Assembly (NCBI GenBank): GCA_900543755.1
Contig: UQSP01000001.1
Location: 62,001-126,000, forward strand
Source of the DNA: an uncultured Eubacteriales bacterium
GTDB lineage: Bacteria > Bacillota > Clostridia > Christensenellales > Pumilibacteraceae
DNA: 64,000 bases
Reading direction: 5' to 3'
A program made the translations under genes and the position numbers. The notes under the pieces were generated by a model. That model saw only the letters and a list, made by a program, of their open reading frames with translations, did no database searches and was not told the DNA's origin. Every line of letters begins with the position of its first letter. Positions within the stretch are counted from its first letter, which is position 1. Shown here piece after piece: positions 17,324 through 25,124 of this stretch.

Positions 17324-18775
17324 ATGTTTGAGAAAATAAAAAACAGTTCCGCAGTATTGCGCATCAACGGTTTTATGGACAGCGTTTGGTTTGCCCTGGC
17401 TTTCGGGGCGGCAATGCTCTTGTTACATATTCTTACGCTGAACGTCGCAGGGTTTATCGTCATAGGACTGTGCCTTATTTATGTAAATCTTTTCTGCGCC
17501 GATACGCGCCCTGCTTTGCCGATATTGTTTACGGGACCTTTGGTAGTGTCGTCATCGGGCAGCGTTAACGACATTGCGGCATATTTTTTCAGTCCTGCCA
17601 TTCTTGTTTTGTTGGGGCTGCTTGTGGCGTGTGTTGTCGTAACTGCTCTTTTAAGGCTGTTTCTTTACCGCAAAGCTGCGGATATGTTTAAAAAACGCCG
17701 TTTATTGTACGGTTTTGTTTTGCTTGCGGCGGCCTTTCTCTTCAGCGGTCTTTTTTCAAAATACTATTCGGCGGACAGCTTGCTTTTAAGCCTGTCGCTT
17801 ATTCTCACTCAGCTTATATTCTATATGTTCTTTTCCGCGACCATGGATTACAGAAAAGACAATACCGATTACGTATCCAAAGTCTGCGTGATAACCGCCG
17901 CCGTTATCGTCATTCAGCTTTTATGGTTTTACATAAGAAATTATACCGCGGGACAGCCGCTTGACTCGGCGTGGAAAGGAAATATCGTTATCGGCTGGGG
18001 TATGAGCAATACAATAGGACAGCTTTTGACGTTTATGCTTCCGATGTGTTTTTACCGCGCGTTTTACGATAAAAAAGGGTGGCTTTATTACATATTCGCG
18101 GTCGTAGTGCTTGCCGCCGTTTATTTTACGCTTTCGCGCAATGCGCTTATTTTCGGCGCTGCGGTATTCATCGGCGGTACGGTTTTATGCCTTGTAAAAG
18201 GCGGCAGCCGTAAAATTACCGCTATCGTAGCCGCCGTTTTCGCCGCCGCGTTGATTCTGTTTGCCGTACTCGGACTTAAAACCGAAAAAATAGACAATTT
18301 CCTCGCGTTTTTTACAGATACGCTGCTTTCCGATCGCGGACGCTTTGCTTTGTGGAAAAAAATGGCGGAACTTTTTACCGAATATCCGGTATTCGGCACG
18401 GGCTTTTCGGCGCTGGGTTCTATTGCCGACGCAAGCATGAAAATGGCGCACAATACCCTTATTCAGATTCTGTCCAGCTGCGGAGTAGTGGGACTGGGAT
18501 GCTATTTTTTCCACCGTTTCCAGACGGTAAAACTGTTTTTGACAAGGCCTACGCTGAAAAGACTGTTTTTCGGCTTCACGATTGCCGTCTATATAGGAAT
18601 GGGCTTACTGGACCCGATTTTCTTCTATGCTAATTACGCCTTGATTTATACGGTTTTGCTTATCGTCAGCGAAAAGGATCTGGACGCAGAAGTATCTTCG
18701 TCAGATAAGGGAAACGAAGCCGAATCTTTAAAAAACGAGCAGGCGGATTCGGTCGTGGACGAAAATAATGTTTAA
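17324..18775 (+). CDS. O-antigen ligase/polymerase family protein (Wzy/WaaL-like)
   Basis: A 483-residue polytopic membrane protein with about ten to twelve helices and the Wzy_C-type signature FGTGFSALGS...MAHNTLIQILSSCGVVGL (about residues 345-390), which carries the conserved His before a long helix. The family polymerises or ligates lipid-linked glycans on the outer membrane face of the cytoplasmic membrane. The C-terminal ~40 residues are acidic and probably disordered (EVSSSDKGNEAESLKNE). It starts 6 bp after uppP and is the last gene of the operon. No glycosyltransferase or flippase is next to it, so the other pathway genes must lie elsewhere. Confidence 0.8.
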   Translation: MFEKIKNSSAVLRINGFMDSVWFALAFGAAMLLLHILTLNVAGFIVIGLCLIYVNLFCADTRPALPILFTGPLVVSSSGSVNDIAAYFFSPAILVLLGLLVACVVVTALLRLFLYRKAADMFKKRRLLYGFVLLAAAFLFSGLFSKYYSADSLLLSLSLILTQLIFYMFFSATMDYRKDNTDYVSKVCVITAAVIVIQLLWFYIRNYTAGQPLDSAWKGNIVIGWGMSNTIGQLLTFMLPMCFYRAFYDKKGWLYYIFAVVVLAAVYFTLSRNALIFGAAVFIGGTVLCLVKGGSRKITAIVAAVFAAALILFAVLGLKTEKIDNFLAFFTDTLLSDRGRFALWKKMAELFTEYPVFGTGFSALGSIADASMKMAHNTLIQILSSCGVVGLGCYFFHRFQTVKLFLTRPTLKRLFFGFTIAVYIGMGLLDPIFFYANYALIYTVLLIVSEKDLDAEVSSSDKGNEAESLKNEQADSVVDENNV

Positions 18776-19005
18776 AAAACGTGTCGCACGATTATTGCGG
18801 CTTTTTGTTCGGCGAAACGGGCTTGCGCTTAATATGGATTTGGAACAAAAAAAGCGCATGACTGCGGGCTTTTTGGAATAAAATATCGGAAGATTATTTA
18901 ATATTAAATATATATCGAATTGATTTACGCAAATTTACCCTGAGATTTTCAGCTTGGCGGTGGCTTGTTTTCCGCGCGTTTGCTTTAGCGGAAAGGAGGT
19001 GTAAA

Positions 19006-20172
19006 ATGCAAAAACCCAGAGTTGTCTTTCCTTTTGTGGAGGCGGGACTCGGACACATAATGCCGCTTAACAGTATAGCGGACGAATTTGAAAAACTTTA
19101 CGGCGACAAAGTGGAAGTCGTGCGTTCAAAATTCTTTACGGAAAGCGGCGATCAGAATCTTATCCGTTATGAAGAGGGCTTGAAAAAAGAGGTGCTTAAA
19201 CACAACCGTCATCCGTTTTACGGTTGGTTTTCCACGTTTTCAATGGATTTCTGGGGGACTAAACTGTCTTCGTGGGGCGCGATGTCTTTCTGGATTAAAG
19301 GCTCTAAGGAGGCGGGTATCAAGCACATGGGGGAGCTTAAGCCCGACCTGGTGTTCAGCACGCATTGGGCAAGCAATTATTACGCCTTTCACCTTAATCC
19401 TCGGCCGCTGACGGTTGTTTATTGCCCCGACGCGCACGTCAACACGCTTTTCCGTTATCCCAGCGACCTTACGATGGTTTCTGCCGTTACGGGATATGAC
19501 CGCGCGCTTAAAAGGCACGGAAGGCGCTTTGACGAAAACAATCTTGCGCTGGTGCCTTTTCTTATCAGAGAGGAGGCGTTTTCCGTTCCGCTGGATAAAA
19601 AGGTCAACCGTAAAAACCTGGGCTTTGACGAGGATAAATTTACCGTAGTGCTTGCCGAAGGCGGTTACGGCGTGGGAAAAATGCAGAAAATCTGCGAAGA
19701 GGTTTTAAAACGCGATTTACCCGTCACTCTTATCCCGATTTGCGGCAAGAACCAGAAACTTTACGAATACTTTAAAACGCTTAAAAGTAAGGGGAAAACC
19801 GATTTCCGCCCGCAGCCTTTCGTCAGCCGAATTTTCGAGATTCTGGCTTCGGCGGACCTGTTTTGCGGCAAAAGCGGCGCGGGCATGATTGCCGAGCCTT
19901 GTTTTTTCGGAGTGCCGCAAATTATCACCAAATACGCGACCAAAATCGAGCGTCTTATCGGCAGATACTATATCGACTCGGTAAAAAGCGCGATAAAAAT
20001 TTTCAATCCCGTAAAAGTTGCGGATAAAATAGAAGAATTCAGTTCTTCGCCTGCTCTTTTGGAACCGTATCGCAACAACGCTCTTAAGCAAAGAAGCAAT
20101 TACGGGCCCGAAAAAGCCGCAAGACTTACGTTCGAGCTTTTGTGTACGCGCTTTCCTTATCTTAAGGATTGA
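19006..20172 (+). CDS. GT28-type glycosyltransferase (MGDG synthase/MurG-like)
   Basis: A 388-residue GT-B glycosyltransferase. The N-terminal half has VVFPFVEAGLGHIMPLNSIA, the glycine-rich acceptor-side motif of the diacylglycerol glucosyltransferase/MGDG synthase group. The C-terminal half has VVLAEGGYGVG (about residue 217) and FCGKSGAGMIAEPCFFGVPQI (about 287-307, shown split here as FCGKSGAGMIAEP and CFFGVPQI), the nucleotide-sugar site. There are no membrane helices, so it is probably a peripheral cytoplasmic enzyme adding a sugar to a membrane lipid or sterol-like acceptor. An AAAGGAGGTG site precedes the ATG. It lies 230 bp after the polysaccharide operon and may act in glycolipid synthesis rather than in that pathway. 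Confidence 0.75.
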   Translation: MQKPRVVFPFVEAGLGHIMPLNSIADEFEKLYGDKVEVVRSKFFTESGDQNLIRYEEGLKKEVLKHNRHPFYGWFSTFSMDFWGTKLSSWGAMSFWIKGSKEAGIKHMGELKPDLVFSTHWASNYYAFHLNPRPLTVVYCPDAHVNTLFRYPSDLTMVSAVTGYDRALKRHGRRFDENNLALVPFLIREEAFSVPLDKKVNRKNLGFDEDKFTVVLAEGGYGVGKMQKICEEVLKRDLPVTLIPICGKNQKLYEYFKTLKSKGKTDFRPQPFVSRIFEILASADLFCGKSGAGMIAEPCFFGVPQIITKYATKIERLIGRYYIDSVKSAIKIFNPVKVADKIEEFSSSPALLEPYRNNALKQRSNYGPEKAARLTFELLCTRFPYLKD

Positions 20173-20307
20173 TTATGAAGCGAACGTCGCTTGTGCTTTT
20201 CTATGGTAAAAAGGCTTAAAAACGTCGGACTTATCTATAAATCGAAAAGTTTACGGAAATGTGCGACAGCGTTTTTACTTAATAGAAAATTTAACAAAAA
20301 CAATACT

Positions 20308-20335
20308 GCCTTCATATACTGTATGGAGGCTTTTT
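20308..20335 (+). terminator. Terminator between the glycosyltransferase and ddl
   Basis: GCCTTCATA (20308-20316) pairs with TATGGAGGC (20322-20330) with one wobble, followed by TTTTT. It lies only 28 nt before the ddl start, where it could also act as an attenuator. CCTTG-T-CAAGG (20341-20351) is a second small inverted repeat overlapping the ddl ribosome binding site. Confidence 0.7.
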
Positions 20336-20363
20336 CTTTGCCTTGTCAAGGAGGTATCGCATT

Positions 20364-21539
20364 ATGACGGTAGCGGTGTTTTACGGCGGAAAATCGTGCG
20401 AGCATGACGTAAGCATAATTACGGGAGTGCAGACGGCAAAATTGCTGGACGGCTATGACGTTGTTCCCGTATACATAGACCGCGGAGGTAAGTGGAATTA
20501 CGTAAAGCGTTACGACGACGTTGCCGCTTACCGCAAAGGCTTGATAAAATGCAAAAAAGTCTTTATGAAGCCCGGAGACGATTATCTTTACTTAAACGGC
20601 GGCAGGCGTTTCAAAAAAATAGACGTTGCCGTACTTTGCACTCACGGCGCGGGCGGAGAAGACGGGGCTTTGCAGGGCTTTTTACAGCTTTGCGGCGTTG
20701 CTTATACGGGCAGCGGCATTGCCGCAAGCGCTATCGGTATGGACAAAATTCTCGCAAAAAAAATGTTCGTGTCGGCGGGGCTTAACGTCGCGGATTATTT
20801 CGTGATAAAAAGAAGCGAATATGAAAACACTCTTCCAGGCGTTGTGGAAAGGGCTAAAGAGGCGGGCTATCCGCTTATGATAAAACCTGCCTGTTTAGGG
20901 AGCAGTATCGGTATCTGTAAAGCGGCTAACGCAAAGGAACTTATTACTGCGCTTAACGTGGCTTTCGAGTGGGACAACACCGTAATCGCGGAAAAGGCGT
21001 TAAGCGATTTTACCGAGCTTAATTGCGCGGTTTTAAAGGACGGGGAAACTCACTTTGTAAGCGAGGCGGAGCAGCCGCTGTCTGAAGACGGATTTTTGTC
21101 TTATGCGGATAAGTACGAGCGCGGCGGATTAAAGGGGGCGGGCGGACGGATTTTTCCTGCTGACATCGACGAGGCATTAAAAAAAGAAGTGCAAGAGAGT
21201 GCGGTAAAGGCTTTTGACGCTGTGGGCGCGTCGGGCATTGCCCGCGTGGATTTTTTGTACGACGAAAAGGAAAAAGTGCTTTACGTCAACGAGATAAATA
21301 CTATTCCCGGCTCACTTGCGCTGTATCTTTTCCCTTCGGGACCTGACGGCGGCAAAGATATTTCCGACAAAAAGGAAAAGCTTACGGAAAAAAACAAAAA
21401 CTCGTTAAACGCGGCAAAATACGGCGAAGGTAACGTTGAGGCGCTTAAACTGCTTATTGCCGCCGCCGTTTACGAGCGCGACGCCCGCGAAAGACTCAGG
21501 TATAAATACGAAAGCGCCGTTTTGCATTCAAAAGGCTGA
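20364..21539 (+). CDS. ddl: D-alanine--D-alanine ligase
   Basis: A 391-residue ATP-grasp enzyme that joins two D-alanines for the peptidoglycan stem peptide. It has FYGGKSCEHDVS at the N-terminus (family GG.S.EH.VS), the ATP-binding KPACLGSSIGI (about residue 175), the ARVDFLYD strand and the metal-binding NEINTIPGS. The omega loop reads FLSYADKYERGG, with a Tyr where D-Ala-D-Ala (not D-Ala-D-Lac) enzymes usually have one, so ordinary D-Ala-D-Ala activity is expected. The ATG at 20364 follows a perfect AAGGAGGT (20348-20355); the TTG at 20343 is rejected. The C-terminal region is about 25 residues longer than typical. A terminator lies directly upstream, so the promoter is not obvious. Confidence 0.92.
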   Translation: MTVAVFYGGKSCEHDVSIITGVQTAKLLDGYDVVPVYIDRGGKWNYVKRYDDVAAYRKGLIKCKKVFMKPGDDYLYLNGGRRFKKIDVAVLCTHGAGGEDGALQGFLQLCGVAYTGSGIAASAIGMDKILAKKMFVSAGLNVADYFVIKRSEYENTLPGVVERAKEAGYPLMIKPACLGSSIGICKAANAKELITALNVAFEWDNTVIAEKALSDFTELNCAVLKDGETHFVSEAEQPLSEDGFLSYADKYERGGLKGAGGRIFPADIDEALKKEVQESAVKAFDAVGASGIARVDFLYDEKEKVLYVNEINTIPGSLALYLFPSGPDGGKDISDKKEKLTEKNKNSLNAAKYGEGNVEALKLLIAAAVYERDARERLRYKYESAVLHSKG

Positions 21540-21598
21540 AAATAGGATTTTTTAATAAAAAACAGCGCGATTTAAGGCGTTTGCCGCCCGACAGTCGA

Positions 21599-21628
21599 TT
21601 GACTTAAGCCGACGAAAAGTGATATAAT
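21599..21628 (+). promoter_or_regulatory. Sigma-A promoter for icd
   Basis: TTGACT (21599-21604), 18 nt, TATAAT (21623-21628), about 25 nt before the GGAGG site of icd. Confidence 0.75.
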
Positions 21629-21659
21629 CATATATGTAAAACATTTTTTCGGAGGGCTT

Positions 21660-22862
21660 ATGGCTAAAATCAGATATTCGACGCCTATAGTTGAGATGCA
21701 GGGCGACGAAATGACGCGCGTACTGTGGGATTGGATTAAAGAAATACTTATTGCTCCCCATGTGGAACTGAATACCGATTATTACGATTTGGGTCTTGAA
21801 AACCGCGAAAGGACTGCCGATAAGGTGACTTCGGACGCGGCGGAGGCAATAAAAAAATACCACGTCGGCGTTAAATGCGCCACTATTACGCCCAACGCGC
21901 AGAGAGTGGAGGAATACAAGCTTTCCAAAATGTGGCTTTCGCCCAACGGTACCATCAGGGCGGCGCTTGACGGTACGGTTTTCCGCGCGCCCATTCTCGT
22001 GGACGGAATTACGCCTTACGTACCAAGCTGGACTAAGCCCATAACCATCGCACGTCACGCTTACGGCGACGTTTACCGCAACAGCGAAATACGCGTTGAC
22101 GGCAAAGCCACCGCGGAGCTTACGGTAAAATACGCGGACGGCAGGACGGAAACCAAGAAAATAGCGGATTTTCCCTCTTCGGGCGTATTGCAGGGCATAC
22201 ACAATCTCGATTCTTCGATAAGCTCTTTTGCGCGGTCGTGCTTTAACTACGCGCTGTCTACGGGGCAGGATTTGTGGTTTGCGACAAAGGATACCATAAG
22301 CAAGATTTACGACCACCGTTTCAAAGACGTGTTTAACGAGATTTTCGAGCAGGAATATAAGGAAAGGTTTGAAAAGGCGGGCATTAAATACGAGTACACG
22401 CTTATAGACGATTCGGTTGCGCGTCTTATGCGCAGTCAGGGCGGTTTCATCTGGGCGCTTAAGAACTATGACGGCGACGTCATGAGCGACATGGTGGCAA
22501 CGGCTTTCGGTTCCTTGGCGATGATGACCAGCGTGCTTGTTTCTCCCGACGGCAATTACGAATTCGAGGCGGCGCACGGCACGGTTACCAGGCATTACTA
22601 TAAGCACCTTAAGGGCGAGGAAACCAGCACCAACTCCGTAGCAACGATTTTCGCCTGGAGCGGCGCGCTTAAAAAACGCGGCGAGTCGGAAGACAATACG
22701 GCACTCATCGATTTCGCGTGCAGATTGGAAAAAGCCACGTTAGATACCATTTCCGCAGGCTTTATGACCAAAGACCTTGCATCCTTGTTCCGTAAAGAAG
22801 GTGTAACGGTCGAACCGCAGTCCAGCCGCGGCTTCTTGGAAAAAATAGCCGAAAGACTTTAA
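21660..22862 (+). CDS. icd: NADP-dependent isocitrate dehydrogenase, eukaryote-type
   Basis: A 400-residue isocitrate dehydrogenase converting isocitrate to 2-oxoglutarate and CO2. It belongs to the homodimeric subfamily II also found in eukaryotic cytosol and mitochondria: PIVEMQGDEMTR at the start, TITPNAQRVEEYKL, SPNGTIRAALDGTVFR (substrate serine in the SPNGT loop), LIDDSVARLM, KNYDGDVMSD (metal aspartates) and FEAAHGTVTRHY (NADP site). The length is normal. It has its own promoter and two downstream hairpins. In a fermentative anaerobe it probably serves glutamate supply and NADPH rather than a full TCA cycle; that is inference. Confidence 0.95.
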   Translation: MAKIRYSTPIVEMQGDEMTRVLWDWIKEILIAPHVELNTDYYDLGLENRERTADKVTSDAAEAIKKYHVGVKCATITPNAQRVEEYKLSKMWLSPNGTIRAALDGTVFRAPILVDGITPYVPSWTKPITIARHAYGDVYRNSEIRVDGKATAELTVKYADGRTETKKIADFPSSGVLQGIHNLDSSISSFARSCFNYALSTGQDLWFATKDTISKIYDHRFKDVFNEIFEQEYKERFEKAGIKYEYTLIDDSVARLMRSQGGFIWALKNYDGDVMSDMVATAFGSLAMMTSVLVSPDGNYEFEAAHGTVTRHYYKHLKGEETSTNSVATIFAWSGALKKRGESEDNTALIDFACRLEKATLDTISAGFMTKDLASLFRKEGVTVEPQSSRGFLEKIAERL

Positions 22863-22877
22863 TTGTAAAATATAATA

Positions 22878-22913
22878 AAGCCCCTTTTCCAAAAAACGGA
22901 GAAGGGGTTTTTG
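22878..22913 (+). terminator. Rho-independent terminator after icd
   Basis: CCCCTTTTCC (22881-22890) pairs with GGAGAAGGGG (22898-22907) with one wobble, then TTTTTG. Confidence 0.85.
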
Positions 22914-23024
22914 TTATGTGCGTTCGCGCAGGTTTTTGCGTGGACAAATTCCTTTTTTTTGTATTATTCCGAATTTTTTACGCTTGTAAAAAATAGCGGC
23001 TTTCGGCAAATCCGATATCATTTA

Positions 23025-23057
23025 AAAACCCGTTGTTTAAAATTCAACGGGTTTTTT
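23025..23057. terminator. Second hairpin downstream of icd
   Basis: AAAACCCGTTG (23025-23035) pairs perfectly with CAACGGGTTTT (23045-23055), with A and T runs on both sides, so it can stop transcription either way. It lies 110 bp after the first terminator; nothing convincing is encoded between the two. Confidence 0.75.
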
Positions 23058-23180
23058 GTATGCCGATTTAGCTTAAAAAATCTCTAAGTTTTAATGCGAG
23101 GGAGTAAAACAGCTTAAGCAAGTTTTGATAATTAAAGAAGTTACCTTATTGCTGATGGGTAGTTCATTTGCCTTATGGCG

Positions 23181-23306
23181 CAAGAAACCTGTTTTACGGG
23201 TGTAGTACTTAAGACGTTACGGAAAAGGCGATATCTGTTAACGGGTAAGTTTGCGGTTTACCCTTCAGGGCAAGCGAAAACAATCGGCCGGACATAAAAT
23301 TTTGAT
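23181..23306. repeat. Dispersed intergenic element, copy B
   Basis: Related to copy A at 1141-1272. The best-conserved block is 23228-23268, and flanking similarity reaches a shared AATTTTGA. It lies in the 840-bp gene-free stretch between icd and the phage-derived region. The rest of that stretch (23307-23602) is AT-rich and shows nothing else recognisable. Confidence 0.4.
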
Positions 23307-23602
23307 TTGTGTGCAAAGTCATTTCTTTTCACCGCAAAGTGTCGGATTTGACGGATTTTTGTATAACTTTCAAACTCATGTTTTAAATAAAGCGTCGTAA
23401 AGCAGGTTTTCGGTTTATTGTTTGCCGGGTTTGTATTGAAAATATTTTATTAGCTTTAATTATTGTTTAATCAATAAATGTTATCAAAAAAATACCTGTT
23501 TTTTTATACTCAACGTCCCGAAACGGAAAATCTTATTATTTTTTTGTCTGTTTGTTTTTTTGCCAAAAAAACTGGAAAAAATTGTAAGTAATTTTTTAAT
23601 AA

Positions 23603-23618
23603 TGACAAAACGCTGTCA
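23603..23618. promoter_or_regulatory. Candidate operator palindrome before the phage regulator
   Basis: TGACA and TGTCA (23603-23607 and 23614-23618) form an inverted repeat with a 6-nt centre, in the likely promoter zone of the gene at 23700. ATGACA could be a -35 element. No clear -10 at proper spacing is seen, so this is tentative. Confidence 0.3.
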
Positions 23619-23699
23619 CCATAAATACTGTATATTATGGGTGTATTAAAAAACACGCGGCTGCGGGCTGGCGACCGACGACGCAAAAAAGGAGTTAAA

Positions 23700-24170
23700 A
23701 TGAAAATCTGGATACTTGCCGTTTTCAGACTGAGTGCGGAAACGGAAAAACAAATTTCCGCTCTTGAAGCAAAGATAGAGAATATTGCAATCAATCCTTT
23801 CGGCGTGACGGTCAAACAATACCGCCGAGTTCTGGAGCTTTCCGATATGCGCAGACGAATGTGCAACCTTAATATTATGTACAATCTTCTTATCAGCGAA
23901 CTTAACGAAGAAGAGGTGTTTCTGATTGCCAAGTATGCTTACGGTCTTAGTGCAAACGAGATAGCCGCTTATACGGGGTTAAAGCCCGGGGCTACATACA
24001 AACGAATAAACAAGGCGCTTAACAAGGCGGAAAAGATACTTAAGAACGCGGGATACGATTATGAGCGCATGGAAAAGGAATACGGGGAATTTCCTTCCGT
24101 AAAATCGGTGCTTGCTATCTTAAAAAGCAAAGCGAGGAAATCGGACGAAAAGAAACTGAAAGAGGCTTAA
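23700..24170 (+). CDS. Phage-type sigma-region-4-like transcriptional regulator
   Basis: A 156-residue protein with an N-terminal helical/coiled region (about 12-70) and a sigma-70 region-4-like helix-turn-helix (about 75-120: LNEEEVFLIAKYAYGLSANEIAAYTG, here read as LNEEEVFLIAKYAYG then LSANEIAAYTG, followed by YKRINKALNKAEKIL). Such proteins (ArpU/late-gene activators and related) sit beside structural genes in Gram-positive phages and switch on late transcription. The ATG at 23700 with AAAGGAG (23688-23694) is chosen over the upstream ATG at 23637. It is the first gene of the phage-derived cassette and the only plausible regulator in it. The family assignment is by motif only. Confidence 0.65.
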   Translation: MKIWILAVFRLSAETEKQISALEAKIENIAINPFGVTVKQYRRVLELSDMRRRMCNLNIMYNLLISELNEEEVFLIAKYAYGLSANEIAAYTGLKPGATYKRINKALNKAEKILKNAGYDYERMEKEYGEFPSVKSVLAILKSKARKSDEKKLKEA

Positions 24171-24252
24171 ATAACGTCGATTAATGCAAAACAGTGATAA
24201 AAATTTCATGATTAAGCCGCAAATCTAATTTTAAATCCGCCGTAAAATCAAG

Positions 24253-25050
24253 TCAGAAATCGTTTTTGGTACGGTCGTCGGGAGTTTTCTTCGGCGGCTG
24301 GCGGAATAACAGATACATTATTACTATTACGGGCAGACAAAGCGAAACGATTATGATTATTTCGCCCGTCCGGTCAAGCGTAAAATCTCCCGGATCTTTT
24401 TCGATTACGGGGGAAGAGTTTTCTTCGCCTTCCGTGGAAGAATTTTCGTTTTCCGTTTCTTCGACTTTTTCTATTACGTTGGGTTTAATGGGGTCGGCCG
24501 TAACATAAAGCGAGTATACGTAGCCGCGCTTGGTTTCATTGCCGTCCGTGAACCTTACGTAATACCACTCGTCGCCCAAAGCCGCAACCTGTGACGAGCC
24601 TTTCACCGTCCCGTAATAGTAAAGTTTTGTTCCTTCCGTCAGTTCGCTTATGACGTTATCGGAGGCGTGGTCGGGGTGGGAGCGGACGTTAATCTCCTGT
24701 CCGTCGTTTTTAAGAGTCAAAGAATTGTTTTCCGCGTATTTGTACTTGGGTTCGTAATCCACCTTGACAACCGTGTCCGATTTTATATATCCCGTCACGT
24801 CGAGGTAACTTACGGACAAGTAGCCGTCGGCATTTTCTTCGCCCAAAAGCACGACGAAATAGTCCTTGGGAAGGGTCGTCACCGCAGTATAGCCTTCCGC
24901 CGAACCGGAGTACAGAATCGCGCCGTCCGTAAGTATGCCGTAAATAAGCGCGGAGGCATATGCTTTCTTAAAAGGAGCAAAAAGCGAAAAACAGAATATC
25001 GATACGGCGGCGACGTAAACTACCGCAAAAAATCTGACAAAAACTTTCAT
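24253..25050 (-). CDS. Exported SH3-domain membrane protein
   Basis: A 265-residue protein. The signal peptide (about 1-32) ends with a plausible AYA-S cleavage site. Two SH3b-like segments follow: about 45-95 and about 105-185, the latter with EINVRSHPDHASDNVISEL and GDEWYYVRFTDGNE followed by GYVYSLYV. A low-complexity acidic linker (about 200-225, Glu/Asn/Ser-rich) leads to one C-terminal membrane helix (about 232-253) and a basic-acidic tail. No hydrolase domain is present. It is transcribed opposite to, and sits inside, the phage-derived region, between the regulator and the terminase. It may be a host envelope gene or a cell-wall-binding morphogenesis factor. Function unknown. Confidence 0.65.
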   Translation of the reverse strand: MKVFVRFFAVVYVAAVSIFCFSLFAPFKKAYASALIYGILTDGAILYSGSAEGYTAVTTLPKDYFVVLLGEENADGYLSVSYLDVTGYIKSDTVVKVDYEPKYKYAENNSLTLKNDGQEINVRSHPDHASDNVISELTEGTKLYYYGTVKGSSQVAALGDEWYYVRFTDGNETKRGYVYSLYVTADPIKPNVIEKVEETENENSSTEGEENSSPVIEKDPGDFTLDRTGEIIIIVSLCLPVIVIMYLLFRQPPKKTPDDRTKNDF

Positions 25051-25124
25051 GATTCCATTGTAAGCGTTTAAGTTGAAAACAAAACGACGGATTTAAGCGA
25101 AAAAAACGGATTTTTGGAGAAAAC

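Noticed and set aside
21552..22607. A 351-codon minus-strand ORF opposite icd
   Set aside because: It is antisense to a complete isocitrate dehydrogenase and rich in Arg/His/Val from reverse-frame reading.
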